From assembly GCA_947095535.1 (NCBI GenBank), contig OX352774.1, positions 3,658,001 through 3,722,000 on the forward strand: DNA of 64,000 bases. Reading direction: 5' to 3'. Positions 37,761 to 50,834 of the stretch are shown here, one piece after another. The first letter of the stretch is position 1. Every line of letters starts with the position of its first letter. The translations under genes and the position numbers were made by a program. This stretch comes from Poecilobothrus nobilitatus. Lineage: Eukaryota > Arthropoda > Insecta > Diptera > Dolichopodidae. A model generated the notes under the pieces. That model saw nothing but the letters and a program-made list of their open reading frames with translations, was not told where the DNA came from and did not search any database.

Positions 37761-38052
37761 ATATTCTAATTATATTGCATTGGGTGTTGACTCTTTTTCC
37801 AGATATTCAACAAAGTTTTAGAAAACTTCCTTACTGCATTACTTAGACTGTGATCGAGCAGCATCATCGAACCCTAAGCCTACTCGTGTGCTTTTTAGTA
37901 ATTTCTATATTCTAATTATAATGGATTGGGTGTTGACTTTTTTTCCAGATGTTCAGCAAATTTTTACAAAAACTCCTTCACTGCATTACATAGACTGTGA
38001 TCGAAAAGAATCATCGAACCCTAAGCCTATTTTTAGTCACATTTCAATTCTA
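37761..38052. repeat. Two-unit ~146-bp direct repeat
   Basis: ATATTCTAAT at 37761 and 37907 start two copies sharing 'ttgggtgttgact', 'ttccagat.ttca', 'agactgtgatcga' and 'catcgaaccctaagcct'. They differ by scattered substitutions, so the duplication is not recent. The open frame 37888-38121 merely crosses the second unit. Confidence 0.75.
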
Positions 38053-38399
38053 ATTGATAACATTTCAACAAAAATGTTTTTTTCTTATTTCAAAATCAAA
38101 GCCATATTATATATGCATTAATATCGACATATCCTACTGAAATATCACTTTTATCCCAGTATGAATACACTACTTTGACTTATGAAATGTAATGAAATGA
38201 AATGAATCAAGTGGTTCATATTAATGATAAAAATTAAGTGTCCTACAGGAAAGCACATCAATTCGTGCTTTAATACATTTGACATTAGACATTGTCATCA
38301 TGAAACATACTAACCTACATGGACTAAGTTTTTATTACGATAATTCAAAAATAATTAACTAACTGAAATTAAAATTAACATGTAAATTTACATTTTTTT

Positions 38400-39110
38400 A
38401 GCACATTTTCAAAAAAAATTTGAAAAAATATGCTTATTAGTTTCACTCTGTCCGTCCGTCCGTCCGTTCGTCTGTTTACAAAACTTCTACACCGTTAAAG
38501 ATAGAGAAAAAAACCATTTTAACCATGGGTAGGACTCATAAAAAAATTAATTTTATGGAACAACTTTTTCATGTAACCCCATCCTTTACGGAACTACAGC
38601 CTCTAAAACTTTGAAAAAGCCCTATTTTTTAAGCCCGCATATATCTCATGTTCTGCTTAAAATTTTGCCAATCTGAAAACGTCATTCGACAGGTATTTTT
38701 TTTTACCTTTCTAAATCAATATGATAATTGTACAATTATTTTAAATTTAGTATTTAAATTTACCGTTATGTGAAAACTAAATTTTGCATGATTTTTCTAC
38801 CCTCATAACTCCGGAACGCTTTTAGATAGCGAGAACAGAAAGAATTTTTAGAATTAGTATAAGTTTTTTACAAAATTTGTTTGCACCGCCGCCTGTTTAA
38901 GAGCTATTAGGGCTGAAAAATTGAAAATTTGCTATTTTTTAGCACCTGTAACTTGAGCACCTGTACAAATTTTTTTTGGCAGGACATAAAAATTTAAGCT
39001 CCGATAATACATTTTTACATGTGTTAACGGTTTTTCTTAGTTATATAGGGTTCCGGATTTACAGCTCCTCATAATTCTCATTACAAAAATGTTCTTAAAT
39101 TTTATTTCTT
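38400..39110 (+). repeat. Dispersed repeat family B, best copy
   Basis: It begins with TTAGTTTCACTCTGTCCGTCCG (38430-38465, four or more CCGT units). It shares interior blocks with 2105-2500 and, more distantly, with family A ('gaaaatttgctattttttagcacctgtaacttgagc', compare about 620-650 and 15950-15990). Non-coding. Confidence 0.55.
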
Positions 39111-39894
39111 AAATTTTCAAATTTTTGTGCTAGCCACAATTCTAAACAGTTTGTATTGTCTTTTGGAAATTTTCGCTTTTAAAAACCGGTTGGTTTACAT
39201 TCTATCTTGTTTTCATTTAATTCTTGTTTCTTCTTATATTTTTTTTTTTAGGTCAGGCAACCCTTTTTTGTTGTTGTACTTATACAGTACATCTCCTGCT
39301 ATTCAAACTCAAGAATTCAAGAATCAAGCAATTTAAATTTATATCGTATTTAACTAAATGATTGTGTTTCTATTTATGTACTCGTACATATTATACATAC
39401 ATATTTATTAGATTGAATATACAAAAGTATACATATAATCGGTTATAAATAAATAAACAAAATTTAATTTAAATAAATACAGAAAATGTAATTTAAAACA
39501 GGAAATTTGTTTATTTCCTTTTAAAAATTGAGGATAGGGATAGTTGAATATCTTTCATGTTTTTTTTTTATGGGTTTGAAATTTTTTTAAAAATTTTCCG
39601 AATATTTGAATAAATGTTGGAAAATTAAGATATTTTTATTTAAATACCTACTTACTTACGTATATAATTAAGTAGATATACATATATATTTTTATACATA
39701 TACATATAATATGTATAATATTAGTATTTTGAAAAGAAAATATAATCATAAGTTATTATTTATCAGACTTATATTAATTGTTTTTAAATTATTTTAGAAG
39801 TAAAACGAAAAGCGAATATTTTGGTACCGAACCAAAAAAAAAACAGTCAAAAATTTTTATTAAATTTTTCCTAAACAAAATTAATTTTTCAGCC

Positions 39895-40620
39895 TTCTAG
39901 CTCCTTTATTTTTTTAATTTATCGTGCGGACGGACACTGAGTTATTTTAATTTAAAAAGACAAGTTGTATGGCAGGTACCCGAACCTGTTGCACCAGCAC
40001 AACCAAATTTTACAGAAGTTGTAGCCATAAAACTTGATCATCATTTGTAAGATTTCAGACCCCTAGCTTCATTAAGTTCCAAGAGGTGCAAGATGCTTCA
40101 ACCGGCTGCTCTAAACGAACCAAAGTTTACAAAAACCTCTTCACAAAATTTGAGATACCGAGCTTCAATAGACACTGAGTTATTCTCATTTAAACGGAGA
40201 AGTTGTATAGCAGCTACCCGAACCCGTCGTACCATCATAACCAAATTTTACAGAAGTTGTTGCCATAAAACTTGATCATCATTTGCAAAATTTCAGATAC
40301 CTAGCTTCAATAGACACTGAGTTATTTCCATATAAAGAAAGAAGTTGTACGGCAGCTACTCGAACCCGAAGGCAGAAAATGCTGGATATAAATAGCAAAA
40401 CTAGCAATTTTGCAAAAGTGACACAAAAAATATTTCAGCCTCCTAGCTCTTTTTTTTTTTGAGTTATCGTGCGGACACACGTACATGGTTAAATAACTCA
40501 GAATTCGATTCTGAGCCGATCCATACCTTTGACACTATATCTAGCTCAACTTCTTTAAGGTGTCACAAACATAATGGTAAATTTATTATACCTTTGAACA
40601 TAGTTTATACGGGTATAATA
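39895..40620 (-). mobile_element. Family C, inverted copy with two internal units
   Basis: The phrase ACAGAAGTTG..GCCATAAAAC occurs at about 40010 and 40252 (period ~240 bp), the inverse of the units at 11676-12444. The right end has 'gatccatacctttgacactatatctagct' followed by the hairpin TTATACC...GGGTATAA (40586-40620). The open frames at 40093-40275 and 40459-40689 are repeat by-products. Confidence 0.65.
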
Positions 40621-41861
40621 AACGTAGTATCATTGAATATTACTTTTTACATGATATTTAAACCAAACCAATTAAATTTTAAATTTTAAACATTTCTAAC
40701 GTAATGATAAAAAATGTGTTCAGAATGACTCAATAATAAATTATGAAAGAATAAAATATAGTTTTCTTATTTGTATAAAAGTTATTTGTTAAAAAATAAC
40801 GTTTAAAAGACGTCATTGCTGTTCAAAAGACGTCATTGTAGTTCGTAACCATGACATGTATCAAATATAAATTTTCATTTCATATATGACTCAATTATAG
40901 AAACAAATTTATCTTCACCTTAGTTTTAAATTAAAATAAAATTTTTATAACCAGACAAAAACGACATAAAAAAGCCAAAAAATTGAAAAGAAGTTCAATA
41001 TTGTTAAAATGTGAGAGATATGAAAGTGTATTTAATTTTTTTTTTTAATAATACTGATAACTCAAAAATTCCATATTATATAGAAATAACCTCAGAAAAT
41101 ATTTTTGTACTTGCCTCTGTTTAAAATCTATTAGAGGATAAAAATTGAAAATTCACTATTTTTGATACCTTGATAACATGGCCAACTTTGCAAATTTGTC
41201 GTAAGCAAAATATTAAAATTATAGCTCAATATTAAGTGTATGCATGTGTTAATGGTTTTTCTTATAATTATATAAGGTTTTCATAAAATTGAAGAAAATG
41301 TTTCTTGATTTTACACAAATTTATCTAACATTAAAAAAATCTTTGCATAAAAATTAAATCGAAAAAAAAGTACTAATCCATACTATCAAAATTTATGCCT
41401 TTAAAAATATTCGATTTTATATACTGCCTTATTTAAAAATGCAACTGAACAGCTAATTTATCTACATATAAGATACACATTTGATATTGTCAAAGTATTT
41501 TAATTAATAAAACCTATAATATGTGTTGGCGGTATTATAGGTTACAAAAAAGATTGCAAGGTAGATTATATCAATTCAATTTTGATATTCTTAAGAATGC
41601 CATCTATGAATTTAAACTTCTAACACGATTTAAAAAACAAACAATTTTATTGTTGTAAATGAAAAATTTTAATTAAATAAAATACGGGTTTCCACTTTAA
41701 TATTGAATAAGAGTAGACCGGAAGTTGAAATAAATATGAATATTTTTCAAATTAAACTCTGCATACTAAGAGACGTGTGAATAATCATAGCTAACTAACC
41801 AGCTAAAAGATGAAATATAAATCTAAATACTTAAAATATGTAGTTCTTAATTAAAGTACAT

Positions 41862-41926
41862 ATCCAGCTAATGATTTAGTGGTTAAGACATCGGCCTATC
41901 ATACGAAAGGTCTCGGGTTCAATATA
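41862..41926 (+). repeat. tRNA-like (SINE-type) head, plus copy
   Basis: It contains an A-box-like TTTAGTGGTTAAGAC (41875-41889) and a B-box-like GGTCTCGGGTTCAAT (41909-41923) at tRNA-like spacing. The acceptor stem does not close, so it is not a functional tRNA. Confidence 0.55.
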
Positions 41927-42294
41927 GATGAATAAAAAATAATACAGATTTTTCTTATAATATATAATTAGTAGAATATAATTAAAATTAAAAAAATAAG
42001 TACCTACATATATGTCCTATAAACTATAATTAAGATCATATTGTAATAGCTATATATAATAAAATAATAATATACCATAATTCTTGTATAAGATAATAGA
42101 TGGCGTAGAAATAAAAAAAAGAAACGTCTTAGTCTTGTTGGTCTTGTACAATAGCTACAGCTATAATGTGATATTAATTATAAGATATACATACATACAT
42201 GCATATATACATATTTTTATTTAATTATATTATTATACAAATAATATATTATAAATATAACAAAAATCTATATTATTTTTTTATTAATTTATTA

Positions 42295-42361
42295 GTTTCG
42301 GGTTCAAACCCCAGCCGAAACCTTTCGAATAAAATACCGATATCTTACACCATTAGCTGGA
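42295..42361 (-). repeat. tRNA-like (SINE-type) head, inverted copy
   Basis: The minus strand reads CCAGCTAATGGTGTAAGATA..., then 'cgaaaggtttcgg' and GGGGTTTGAACCCGAAAC. It matches the head at 41862-41926 in reverse orientation with a better-kept B box. The two form a ~500-bp inverted pair around A+T-rich DNA. Confidence 0.55.
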
Positions 42362-42379
42362 TTACCAAGCTCTTTTAAA

Positions 42380-44685
42380 TGCGTATAATAAAATATTTTT
42401 TACTGCATGACTTCCTGATGTACATATTTAACTAATAGTTTTCTTAAGCAATCTATTTCAATCGTTCTTCTTATGGCCGAAACCTCTTATACTCAAACTT
42501 GATAACTATTTTGAAAAAATATTGTTCGTATGTATGTACATATGTCTTTAATTATATACATATGTATTTTTTTAACAATGTTTTATTTAATATTTCAAAT
42601 AACATTAGTATAATTCAATTTAAAAATGAATATTTTAAATTGAAACACTAAATTAAAAAAAAATTAAATTATCTTCCGACATCATTAAACATTTACTCAT
42701 GCATTGTTTTTGTTTTTATTGACCCAAGGCAATCATTCTAACCCATTCTGATAAATTCTATTGTATATAAAAAAAAAATTATTTATGCATATAAAAAATA
42801 TTAGAAAGTAAATAAAAATAAATAATATATTATTATTATAAAAATAAACCATTAAAGATAATTTGATTTTCCAAAAATAAAAAATAAACAAATAAAAAAA
42901 TTTAAAAATAAAAATCACACGATCATACCATAAATTCCTAATAGGCTATGGTCCTTGAAAATTATCCTTTTTTTTTACAATAGCGCCATTTTTCTCCATT
43001 TTTTTTTTAAAGTTTATTTTTTTTTTTCTGACAAACATCCTAAATATTGTCATTATTTTTGTAATTTACAGTCAAAATAAAAATTTTCAATTTTTAAAAA
43101 AAGATAAAACTCAAGAAAATTTGAATATAAAATACCGTTATAACTCATATTCTTAAAAAAATATTTTTTTTTTAAATTTCGTATTTAGGCATTTTTTAGC
43201 ATAATAAGAAGAAAATAAATAAACACGGAAGTAACTTTGATAGGCCTACAAAACACTGAGGCGTTTTGTTTCTGATTTTTAGCGTTTCCCAATTTTTTTT
43301 TTAATTTATCTGTCCGTCTTTCTTATTTAATATAATAAGAAGTAATAAAGAACAAATTATTAAAATGATTCTAGAACTGCAGACCATGTATGTATGCATG
43401 CGTAACATGGGATCTTCTTGACAAATAGTTTATAGGTACATCATTATGAATAGTTAAGTAACTTACTAAACTAAATAAGTTCACATTTTATTAAATTAGC
43501 GGAATTTCTTAAATAATTCTCAATAATGTGTTTAATTCTATACATTTTAATCAAATCTCGAACCTTATCAGTTAAGTTCAAATTTGAACACTAAAAAAAT
43601 TACAAAACCAATTGAAAAACTTATTATGCACAATCGAAAATTTGGAAAAATCGAATATAGAAACTGTAATTATATTCGTCAATGATATTTACGATTATAA
43701 ATTTCCCCAAAAATTTTTAAAATTTATTTTAATACCCATTACAGTGTTATCATTCCACCATCCATTGGTCCCCACTTAAACTGAGATAACATCAAGTAAA
43801 AAAAAAGTTTCTTTCCTTTCGTTTTTTTTTTAAATCGAGTGTTTTCCCCTTCTCTTTTTTTTTAAATATAATTTTAACAGTTATTATTGAAATTTAAACT
43901 CATATGTATAAATAAAAATCTACATAATAATGTGTACATATATGTACATATATACTTATAAAAACATAACAGTACTTTTTTCATTTATTTTATTTACTTT
44001 GTGTTTTTTAATATCCTTTTTTTTGTGAGATTTTTTTATCATCGCAACACCAAAAACGCTTTGTTAAATACGAATAGAAAATTTAATAACACATTAAGGG
44101 GTGTTGGTATATGTTAATGTATGCATGTATGTATGTATCTAAATATTATGTTATATCTTTTTTATTTCATTTAATTTTTGACTTTGAGAATGTGTCAACA
44201 TGTGCTTATATAATATTATTATATGTAATTATGTACATTTGTATATGTTATGTATGTATTAATATAATATACTAACATGAAATATACACGATGTACTTAA
44301 CCCTTAATAACATAATAAACAACATAACGTTGGCCCACAATTTTATAAGACACAAGTACGGAAATAACTTATCAGTAGAAAATATGAGCAATAAAATTTT
44401 CATATTCCATATATCAAATTCAAAACTAAAGCTTAGAATAACATCGAACTTCGCAGTTCTAATTATGTATTTCATTATTTCAGGAGAGTTACCTAAAGTT
44501 CTGAAAACCTATCTCCTCTGATTTTCCTTAAATTTTGCCAAATGGGCAAATTAAGTTTTACAAAGAACTAACTAACTTTGGTAACTGTACTCTGTACCCT
44601 TTTTTAGAAAAAAATTTTTCTAAAGAGTCTTTTTTGTAAAATAATATTTTGCTTTAAGTCTTTTTGGTCGAATGATGTTAGACAA
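42380..44685. other. A+T-rich spacer
   Basis: Long poly(A)/poly(T) runs and (ATGT)n tracts near 44120-44260. The two overlapping open frames at 44272-44521 lie on opposite strands and neither shows family resemblance. No gene is supported. Confidence 0.5.
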
Positions 44686-44689
44686 GGCG

Positions 44690-44866
44690 GCTGAAAATGC
44701 TGGATTTAAATAGCAAAACTAATAATTTTGCAAAAGTTACGTAAATTCGATTTTGAGCCGATCCATACCTTTGACACAATGATTAGGTCGACTCCTTTAA
44801 GGTGTCACAAACGTATTGGCAAATTTATATACCCTTGAACATAGTTATACGGGTATAATAATAATA
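44690..44866 (-). mobile_element. Family C, solo end
   Basis: It matches 40370-40620: a 'gctggatttaaatagcaaaactaa' type block, 'gagccgatccatacctttgacac', 'ctcctttaaggtgtcacaaacg', and the terminal TATACCC...ACGGGTATA hairpin at about 44831-44861. Confidence 0.6.
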
Positions 44867-45545
44867 ATAGCTGCTACAGTGGAGCTATCTTTGGTTGTAT
44901 CATGCAGCAAGATGTTATATACTACTGCATGTTGTAACTGCTGTAACGGCTATAGTCACTATTAGCAAAATAGTAATAATAATAGGCAGATTCATTGTTT
45001 CCTTACAGTCCCACTCTCAATTCAATGTTTCCGTACCCATTTCCTATCCTATCTTACCCCTACTCCCTAGGCAATATAATGAATTAGCAGGTAAGGGTTT
45101 CATCCCATTGTATTAGGTAAAGGGGGAGCTGGATTCAGTTAGTTAGAATCTGAAACTACCATGGGAAATTCTTGGTTTGGTGTCTTTGGAAAATTCCCAC
45201 CTCCCTTAGGGAAGAAAAGTGTAGAGATATATATTAATCTGACTCATATAATAATAATAATAGTTGCTACAATTAAACTGCCTTCAAATATTAACTTATG
45301 CAGGAAGGTATTATATACTAGTGCATGCTTTAATTTTTGATAGGTTTGTCAATGATAGCAAAATAGTAATAAAAATAGCCGGATTCATTGTTGCCTTACA
45401 GTCTTACTTTCCAATTCAAATTTTGCGCATCCGTGTCCTATAATTTCTTATGCTTACCAGCCAATACACCTTGTTAGTTTCATCCCATTATATTGGTTAA
45501 AGAACGAGATGGAAAAAGTCAGTAAGATTTTGAGACTTCTCTCAA
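44866..45545 (+). repeat. Family F, two tandem copies
   Basis: Copy 1 (44866-45205) and copy 2 (about 45250-45545) share in order: an 'aataataatagctgctaca' type start, 'tatactact.gcatg', 'agcaaaatagtaataa.aatag', 'gattcattgtt.ccttacagtc', GTTTCATCCCATTATATTGG and an 'aaaggg.gag' block. The offset is ~385 bp. Further copies on the minus strand are at 23222-23345 and 59462-59640. Confidence 0.7.
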
Positions 45546-45549
45546 AGCT

Positions 45550-47335
45550 TATTATATTACACATTATTTTCATAAACAATTCATTCAGCTTTAGAGAATG
45601 ATTGACATTGAAAGCTTATAATACATGCAAGAAGTCAATTTAAGTTAATTAAAATTATTTAATTTTGGTATAAACATTATAAATAGAACTTTCTATTCAT
45701 AACATTGATTTAATTTTTTTTTAATGAATTTAAAACAAAAAAATTGAAAATTAAAGTTTTGCTTTGTTGAGATAGCATCAAATTAAAGTGCAAAGATAGG
45801 ATTTTCTTTCCCTTTTTATATTTGTAAATTTTTTTTTTTTTTTTTTTTTGAATTAACTTTCCCAATTTTGTTTTTCTTTTGATTTTGTTTTTGTTTTCAT
45901 TGTAATTTTCTTTTTTTTTTTATATTATAGAAAATATAACATTTTCATTATGACATTGTAAAGAATGTAAATGAATGTAATGGTTTATTAATTTCTTATG
46001 TGATGGTGATAATGTTGATGATGGTGAAGGTGGTTGGTGTTGGCTAAAGAAACAATAATTCTCTTGCTTATATTACCATAATTAAGACATAAAAAAGTTA
46101 AAGTTAAAGATTTTGAATTTTAAATCATTTAAAACCATACGGGTTCATAAACAAAAAAAAAAAAAAAAGCACTAAATTTTAAATATTTTAAGAACTTCAA
46201 GGGATGCCATGTTTCTGCTATTTTTTCCTTGTTTTGTTTTATTTTTAAAATTTGAATCTACTGTATATATATAGGTACATGTGTATGTATAACTTGAAAT
46301 TTTGATAATTTATTACAAAAACAATATTTTGACAATTTAATCTACTTAGAAATTTTTTTTTTTTTTTTAAAGAAATTAAAAATTGTTTTTCTCTTATTAT
46401 TTTTGTTGTTGCCTAACTTAATTTAAAAATTATGTCTAAAAACAAAATTTGACAGTAGAACTTATGAAAGTAAGTGTTAAAAAATATTTAAAATTCAGTT
46501 TTATTAATTTTCAATAACAATATTAAGGCATTAGTTAAGAAAATTTAATTTTTTTGTTAAAAAGTTTGAAAAGTTCGAAAGTATTAGAAACTATTTTTAA
46601 ATTTAATACAATTCTTTCTTATATTTTTAGCAATACCTTTGACAAGATGGAAAGAATTCATTTGACAACCCTTAAAAAAAATATTTATTTTCTTTTTTGA
46701 AAAGTTATATGAATATGGTTAAAACAAAAATGAGTGTTCTTTAATCTTTTGACAATTTAATCTTTTTAAAATAAGTGAAGTCTGTAATGAAATTTAAAAT
46801 TCTTAGTTTAAAGGAAAATCCGTTATTAACAAAGTGGGTGTTTTTTTTTTTTTCAAATAAATATGCATAATTTTTTTGACAACTTTTCAGAACAACAGAA
46901 TTTTAAATAACAACTTACAAAAGTTACTTTATATACATTAATCATGTACACATCTACATACATACATATATAGAAGTTAATTTCTTTTTCAATTTAATTC
47001 TTAAGATTTTGTTCTTTAGTTTTAAAAGAGTGCAATAAAAGATCTTTAAAATCTCTAAGAAAAACTCTATAACAATTTGTAGAGTAAAACTAATTTGATT
47101 TTTATACAATATACTAATAGAACTATCCGGCATTATACGAATTTCTTTCTGTATTTTGATTTGGTTATATTTGGCTTTCTCTTTTTTTATAAAAAAGAAA
47201 TTTTAATAACGCACGTTGAAAAAGTTTGAATAATTAAAGACGCAAAAAATCTATTTTTATTTAAAGGTTGAAATGCTCAAAATTCATTAACAAATATTTA
47301 CAAAAGTAAATAAAAGTTCGTAATAATTTTATTAA
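45550..47335. other. A+T-rich spacer
   Basis: Homopolymer-rich DNA with an impure (GATGGT)n-like tract at 46000-46040. No supportable gene. Confidence 0.5.
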
Positions 47336-47339
47336 AAAT

Positions 47340-47735
47340 AATTTTTCCGAATCGACATGCTGAAATGGGTTAATAAATCTTACTATACTATATGAGTGCC
47401 CTTGTTTGGCAAGGTAGAAAACATTTAAAATATTTGAAGTGAATCGATCAAATAATTTAGAATTAAAAGCGAAAAAAATAAAAATTAACTCTAGAAATGA
47501 ATTAATAAATGCAACAACTTTGTCCGACGACAAATTCTTTTTACATAAAGCCACACATGCTCAAAATTTAAAATCGATCAGTCGAACCGTTTAGACAGAA
47601 GAACCGAAAAATTAAAAAACTATTGTGTCAAAACGGGTTAACGAACCAAAATAAAAATAGTATTTAATCATGTTCTACGGTAAAAGAATTATTCCTTCAA
47701 AGTTTGGTGCCAATAGGGTGTGCAATACAGCAATG
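47340..47735. repeat. Diverged copy of the ~146-bp tandem family
   Basis: 'ctgaaatgggttaataaatc' (about 47358) and 'aaaacgggttaacgaacc' (about 47630), with 'gaatcgatcaaataatttag' and 'aatcgatcagtcgaaccgtttag' between, follow the unit order seen at 2985-4215. The 97-codon minus-strand frame here is a product of the repeat. Confidence 0.65.
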
Positions 47736-47739
47736 CATA

Positions 47740-49590
47740 GAGGTGAAGCAAATACATGTGTTAGGTATTCTACTTTATATAATGAAAAAAAAAATTTTAA
47801 TATAGAGTTCACATTAATTTAATTTTTTTTTTTTTTTACATAGAAATCTGATGCTTTAATTTAAGTTTTATTATCGTTTATTAAAATTCTTGACATTGAG
47901 AACTTGGAGAATATTTCATAGCTTATTAGTAGTATATAAATTTTTTTAGTCAATAACTATAGATGGTAAATTTAAAAATATGCCAAACACAAACACATAT
48001 TATATTGTTAGCATAACATTTGTGCTAAGTTATTTAAAAAATCTAGATTACATTATAATTTTTATAAGTTTCTTCTTTTATCTAAGTCGATGACAATCCA
48101 ATTACCATCTTAAATCATCGAATTAGTGAAATTTGACATAATTGAATTGAATTTGAAATCAAATCAGGTTTAATAAAATTTTCAGTCGTATAAGAAACTA
48201 AAAAATATAAATAATTAACATATTAATGTAACAAGATAAGATATTTCAATATTTAGGTAATTTAATACTTTATTTTAGAATAATTTTATTTCTTTTGAGT
48301 TATTTTCAAATATATAAATAAAAATATAGTTTCTGTTATTAAAAATTATCTAAAACTTTCATAAATTTCTGTTCTCTAATGAGTTTTTATTATTTAATTT
48401 GTTATCTAAATGACAACACAAAATTTTTAAATTAAAAAAAAAAAAAAGTTTTTCTATTCAAAAAACTTAAAATTGCCTTCTATAAAATACTGATAACTTC
48501 AGTAATTGTTTCCTCTTATATCACCCAAAATTCATATTTTCTTTTGTTATCACATTGTTTTTATAACAACAAATTATTTGTTCATAAACTATTTATTTTA
48601 ATGGCAACCATACGCTTTGGGTGTCATTATTTCATATACAAACTTCGTTTTTCTTTTTTTTTTTTTTTGTGAAAACTATCTAAAATCTTAATTGGAACAA
48701 AACTTATGTATGTATATATATTTTTTTTTTTTTTGTTTTAATTATTTAAACTTTTTCATATTTTTAAAACAATATAAAATTCTTTTTACTCTATATATTT
48801 TCGAAACTTATATGGCTTACGATAATGAAATTAATCTGACAATCCAATTATACCGTATATGAACCCCTAAAAACTTCTTCATATTATCATAATCTGTTTA
48901 AAACGCATTTTCATATTACTATAATAAAAATATAAATATGAAGGCAAAAATAAGTACAAATTTACACACACACACAAACACAAATAGATTTACATATACA
49001 TAGTTACAAAAATATAATCTAAACATTTTCAAAAATTCAAGAATTCATCTAAAAATTCCGTTTTTGTTTTTTTTTTAATTATCGCAATTTAAAAGCTTTC
49101 TGTTTTTATTTTATCCGTATATGATTGATCCATATATTTTTTATCTTTTTTACCCTAAAGTGTGCCACTAATTTAATAAAACAATTCTTCAAACAATTCG
49201 ATAATCATAAAGGTTTTACAAAATGTGCCTAATTTTTTAATTTTTTTAAGAAAAAGAAAAAAAAATAACGTTAAAAAACGCCATATTTTTTTTAAGCATC
49301 TTATCATTATAGTTCAGCCAGTTTTGACTGCACTTTAATAAAAATATTCACCCTTCTTAAAAGTAAATTATAAGAGTTAAAATTTTATATTCTGTCAATC
49401 ATTAAGTTTTAAGTTTATAAGTGAAGTATTAAATTAAAATATTTAAGTTTTTTTGATTGTCTGTATGTTTATTTATGTATTATAGAGTTACTAAGTATTG
49501 TTCACTAAAAAGAAAGTAAGTAAGATAAGAATAATGTTAATTTTCATATACTTTTTAATCTGAGAACTTACAAAATAACTAATAAAAAAT
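47740..49590. other. A+T-rich spacer
   Basis: Homopolymer-rich; a (CA)n scrap ACACACACACA at about 48964. No gene seen. Confidence 0.5.
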
Positions 49591-49591
49591 A

Positions 49592-50345
49592 AAAACAAGT
49601 AACTGTAACAGTAAGTCGATGCAACTGACTTATTATCACCTTACATTTGAATAATTCGAATTAAATTAAAAATCCATAAGTTTTTTGGCAGCTGCATGAA
49701 CCGCTTCTCTTTACTTCCTTATTCAACTCGAATTTCAAGAAAGTAAAAGAGGCATGCTTTAACACCCTTGTACAAAATTGTTTCTATCTTTATTAATTTC
49801 GAAGATATGCTTTTTAGGCCTTGGGGGGCGTGTGCCAGCTACCCCAATCACCACTCTAATTCATCTCAAGTTTCAGGAACAAAGAGAAAGCAGTACAGAA
49901 CACTCTTGTATCAATTTTAAAGGTTCTACCTTTGTTGGTTTTGGAGATATGCTTGTTTGCTTTTGTGCTCCTTCGGAAGTTGCCAAAATACAAACACATG
50001 GTCCAAATACTCTAAAATGCCAGTTTTCAATTTTGCAGAAAAGAACATAACAGACCACCCGTACCAAAAATAAATGTTCTATCTTTGTTGGTATTGGAAA
50101 TATACAACTTTATATGTCTCTCAACTGTCTTTATATGTCATATACAACTTTTATGTCTCTCAAATTTCAGAGACATAAATCAAATATGAAGGAACACCAT
50201 TGTACATCAAATTTAAAGGTTCTATCTTTGTTGGTTTTGGAAATAATATATACACATGTCCATATCAAACTCGCTTACTTTTGCTGGTTACAAACACCAT
50301 ACCAAAGTTAATATACCCTTTACTTTAGGTGTAGGGTATAATACC
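49592..50345. mobile_element. Family E, decayed copy with minisatellite
   Basis: The left tail AAAAACAAGTAA...ACAGTAAGTCGATGCAACTGACTTA is the inverse of the tail at 14370-14407. The interior has decayed units ('ttctatctttattaatttcgaagatatgc', 'tctatctttgttggttttgg') of the kind seen at 13450-14280. The right end is a hairpin, ATATACCCTTTACTTTAGGTG then TAGGGTATA (50311-50340). Open frames within are not genes. Confidence 0.65.
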
Positions 50346-50385
50346 TTATAGTAACTCTTTAGAATTTTGAAAGTTAAATGAATTT

Positions 50386-50456
50386 GGCGGGATTTAAACT
50401 TGCACTGCCTCAAATAACACACAATGAGCTTAATCATTTAGCCACCAATGCCCTCT
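50386..50456 (-). repeat. tRNA-like fragment
   Basis: On the minus strand GCATTGGTGGCTAAATGATT resembles an A box region and GCAAGTTTAAATCCCGCC a B box region. The arms do not close into a cloverleaf, so a SINE head or tRNA pseudogene is likelier than a tRNA. Confidence 0.4.
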
Positions 50457-50599
50457 GTAATTATATTTATTTATATTCATATTACAAATCACACAGGATA
50501 ATGCAATATTACAAAACGATCGGCTACTAAGGCCATTATAGATCGAATACTATATTATTAATTTATACATTAACATTATTTATTAAGTTTATATTATAT

Positions 50600-50830
50600 G
50601 TTATACACCGGCATTTGACGAAACCGTGACGATGCCATACCCTGATTTTTATCCGTACTATGCATTTCTTATGAATATAATGCGTATTGGATAACAACGA
50701 TATCAATGACACTGAACCATTATCGTAACGTGATTTAAAATATCGTACTCAACGATATTTTGAATTTTTCCGGCCAACGTCGTCTTCGTCGTTGTCATTT
50801 ATGAATATGTTCATAAGCACTTAACTACAA
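50600..50830. other. Island of markedly higher G+C
   Basis: About 230 bases with much more C/G than the surroundings and several CGACG/ATCGTAACG words, including 'cggccaacgtcgtcttcgtcgttg' at about 50770. The longest minus-strand frame starting here is only ~31 codons. It may be a decayed exon or transposon scrap; unidentified. Confidence 0.35.
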
Positions 50831-50834
50831 AATA

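Noticed and set aside
47261..47554. 97-codon minus-strand frame
   Set aside because: Coincides with a decayed copy of the 146-bp repeat and continues into low-complexity DNA.
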